Source: Alphaproteobacteria bacterium (GTDB lineage Bacteria; Pseudomonadota; Alphaproteobacteria; Micavibrionales; UBA2020). Taken from it: a stretch of 6,629 nucleotides of DNA. Under the pieces are notes generated by a model. That model searched no databases. It had not been told where the DNA came from and worked only from the letters and a program-made list of their open reading frames with translations. Position numbers and translations under genes: made by a program. The stretch is from the NCBI GenBank assembly GCA_029266795.1, contig JAQSWE010000148.1:1-6629 (forward strand). Direction: 5' to 3'. Every line of letters starts with the position of its first letter. The first letter of the stretch is position 1. Shown here piece after piece: positions 6,628 to 6,629 of this stretch.

Positions 6628-6629
6628 CG

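Overview
The window is a GC-rich bacterial segment and most probably alphaproteobacterial. The evidence is the strong G/C preference at third codon positions, the fused indolepyruvate:ferredoxin oxidoreductase type, and a Yej-type ABC transporter whose proteins align by eye with the enterobacterial YejB, YejE and YejF sequences I remember. No marker gene here fixes the genus, so the assignment is an inference. I see no rRNA, tRNA, CRISPR array, insertion sequence or phage gene.

Layout. On the + strand, 2-2467 is the C-terminal 821 codons of a large fused 2-oxoacid (indolepyruvate-type) ferredoxin oxidoreductase; its N-terminal third lies beyond the left edge. All other genes are on the - strand and read leftwards. 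From right to left they are yejB (6611-5499), yejE (5499-4471) and yejF (4466-2853), which form a tight operon. A 163-bp AT-richer gap (2690-2852) follows, with a candidate extended -10 promoter. Last comes a 71-codon gene for a small membrane-anchored or exported protein (2689-2474) that I do not recognise. It converges on the oxidoreductase gene with only 6 bp between the stop codons.

How the parts work together. YejB and YejE are the two membrane subunits, and YejF carries both ATPase domains in one chain, giving a complete importer core for oligopeptide-like ligands. The periplasmic binding protein that should complete it (YejA or an equivalent) is not in the window; a possible stop codon just upstream of yejB suggests that its gene ends at the right edge. 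The oxidoreductase is a separate transcription unit on the opposite strand with no evident functional link to the transporter. Its likely role is ferredoxin- and CoA-dependent oxidative decarboxylation of arylpyruvates in aromatic amino-acid catabolism.

Novelty. I found no clearly new multi-gene system. The least explained element is the small orphan gene at 2474-2689, with its own candidate promoter, a competing overlapping reading frame and a near-abutting convergent neighbour.
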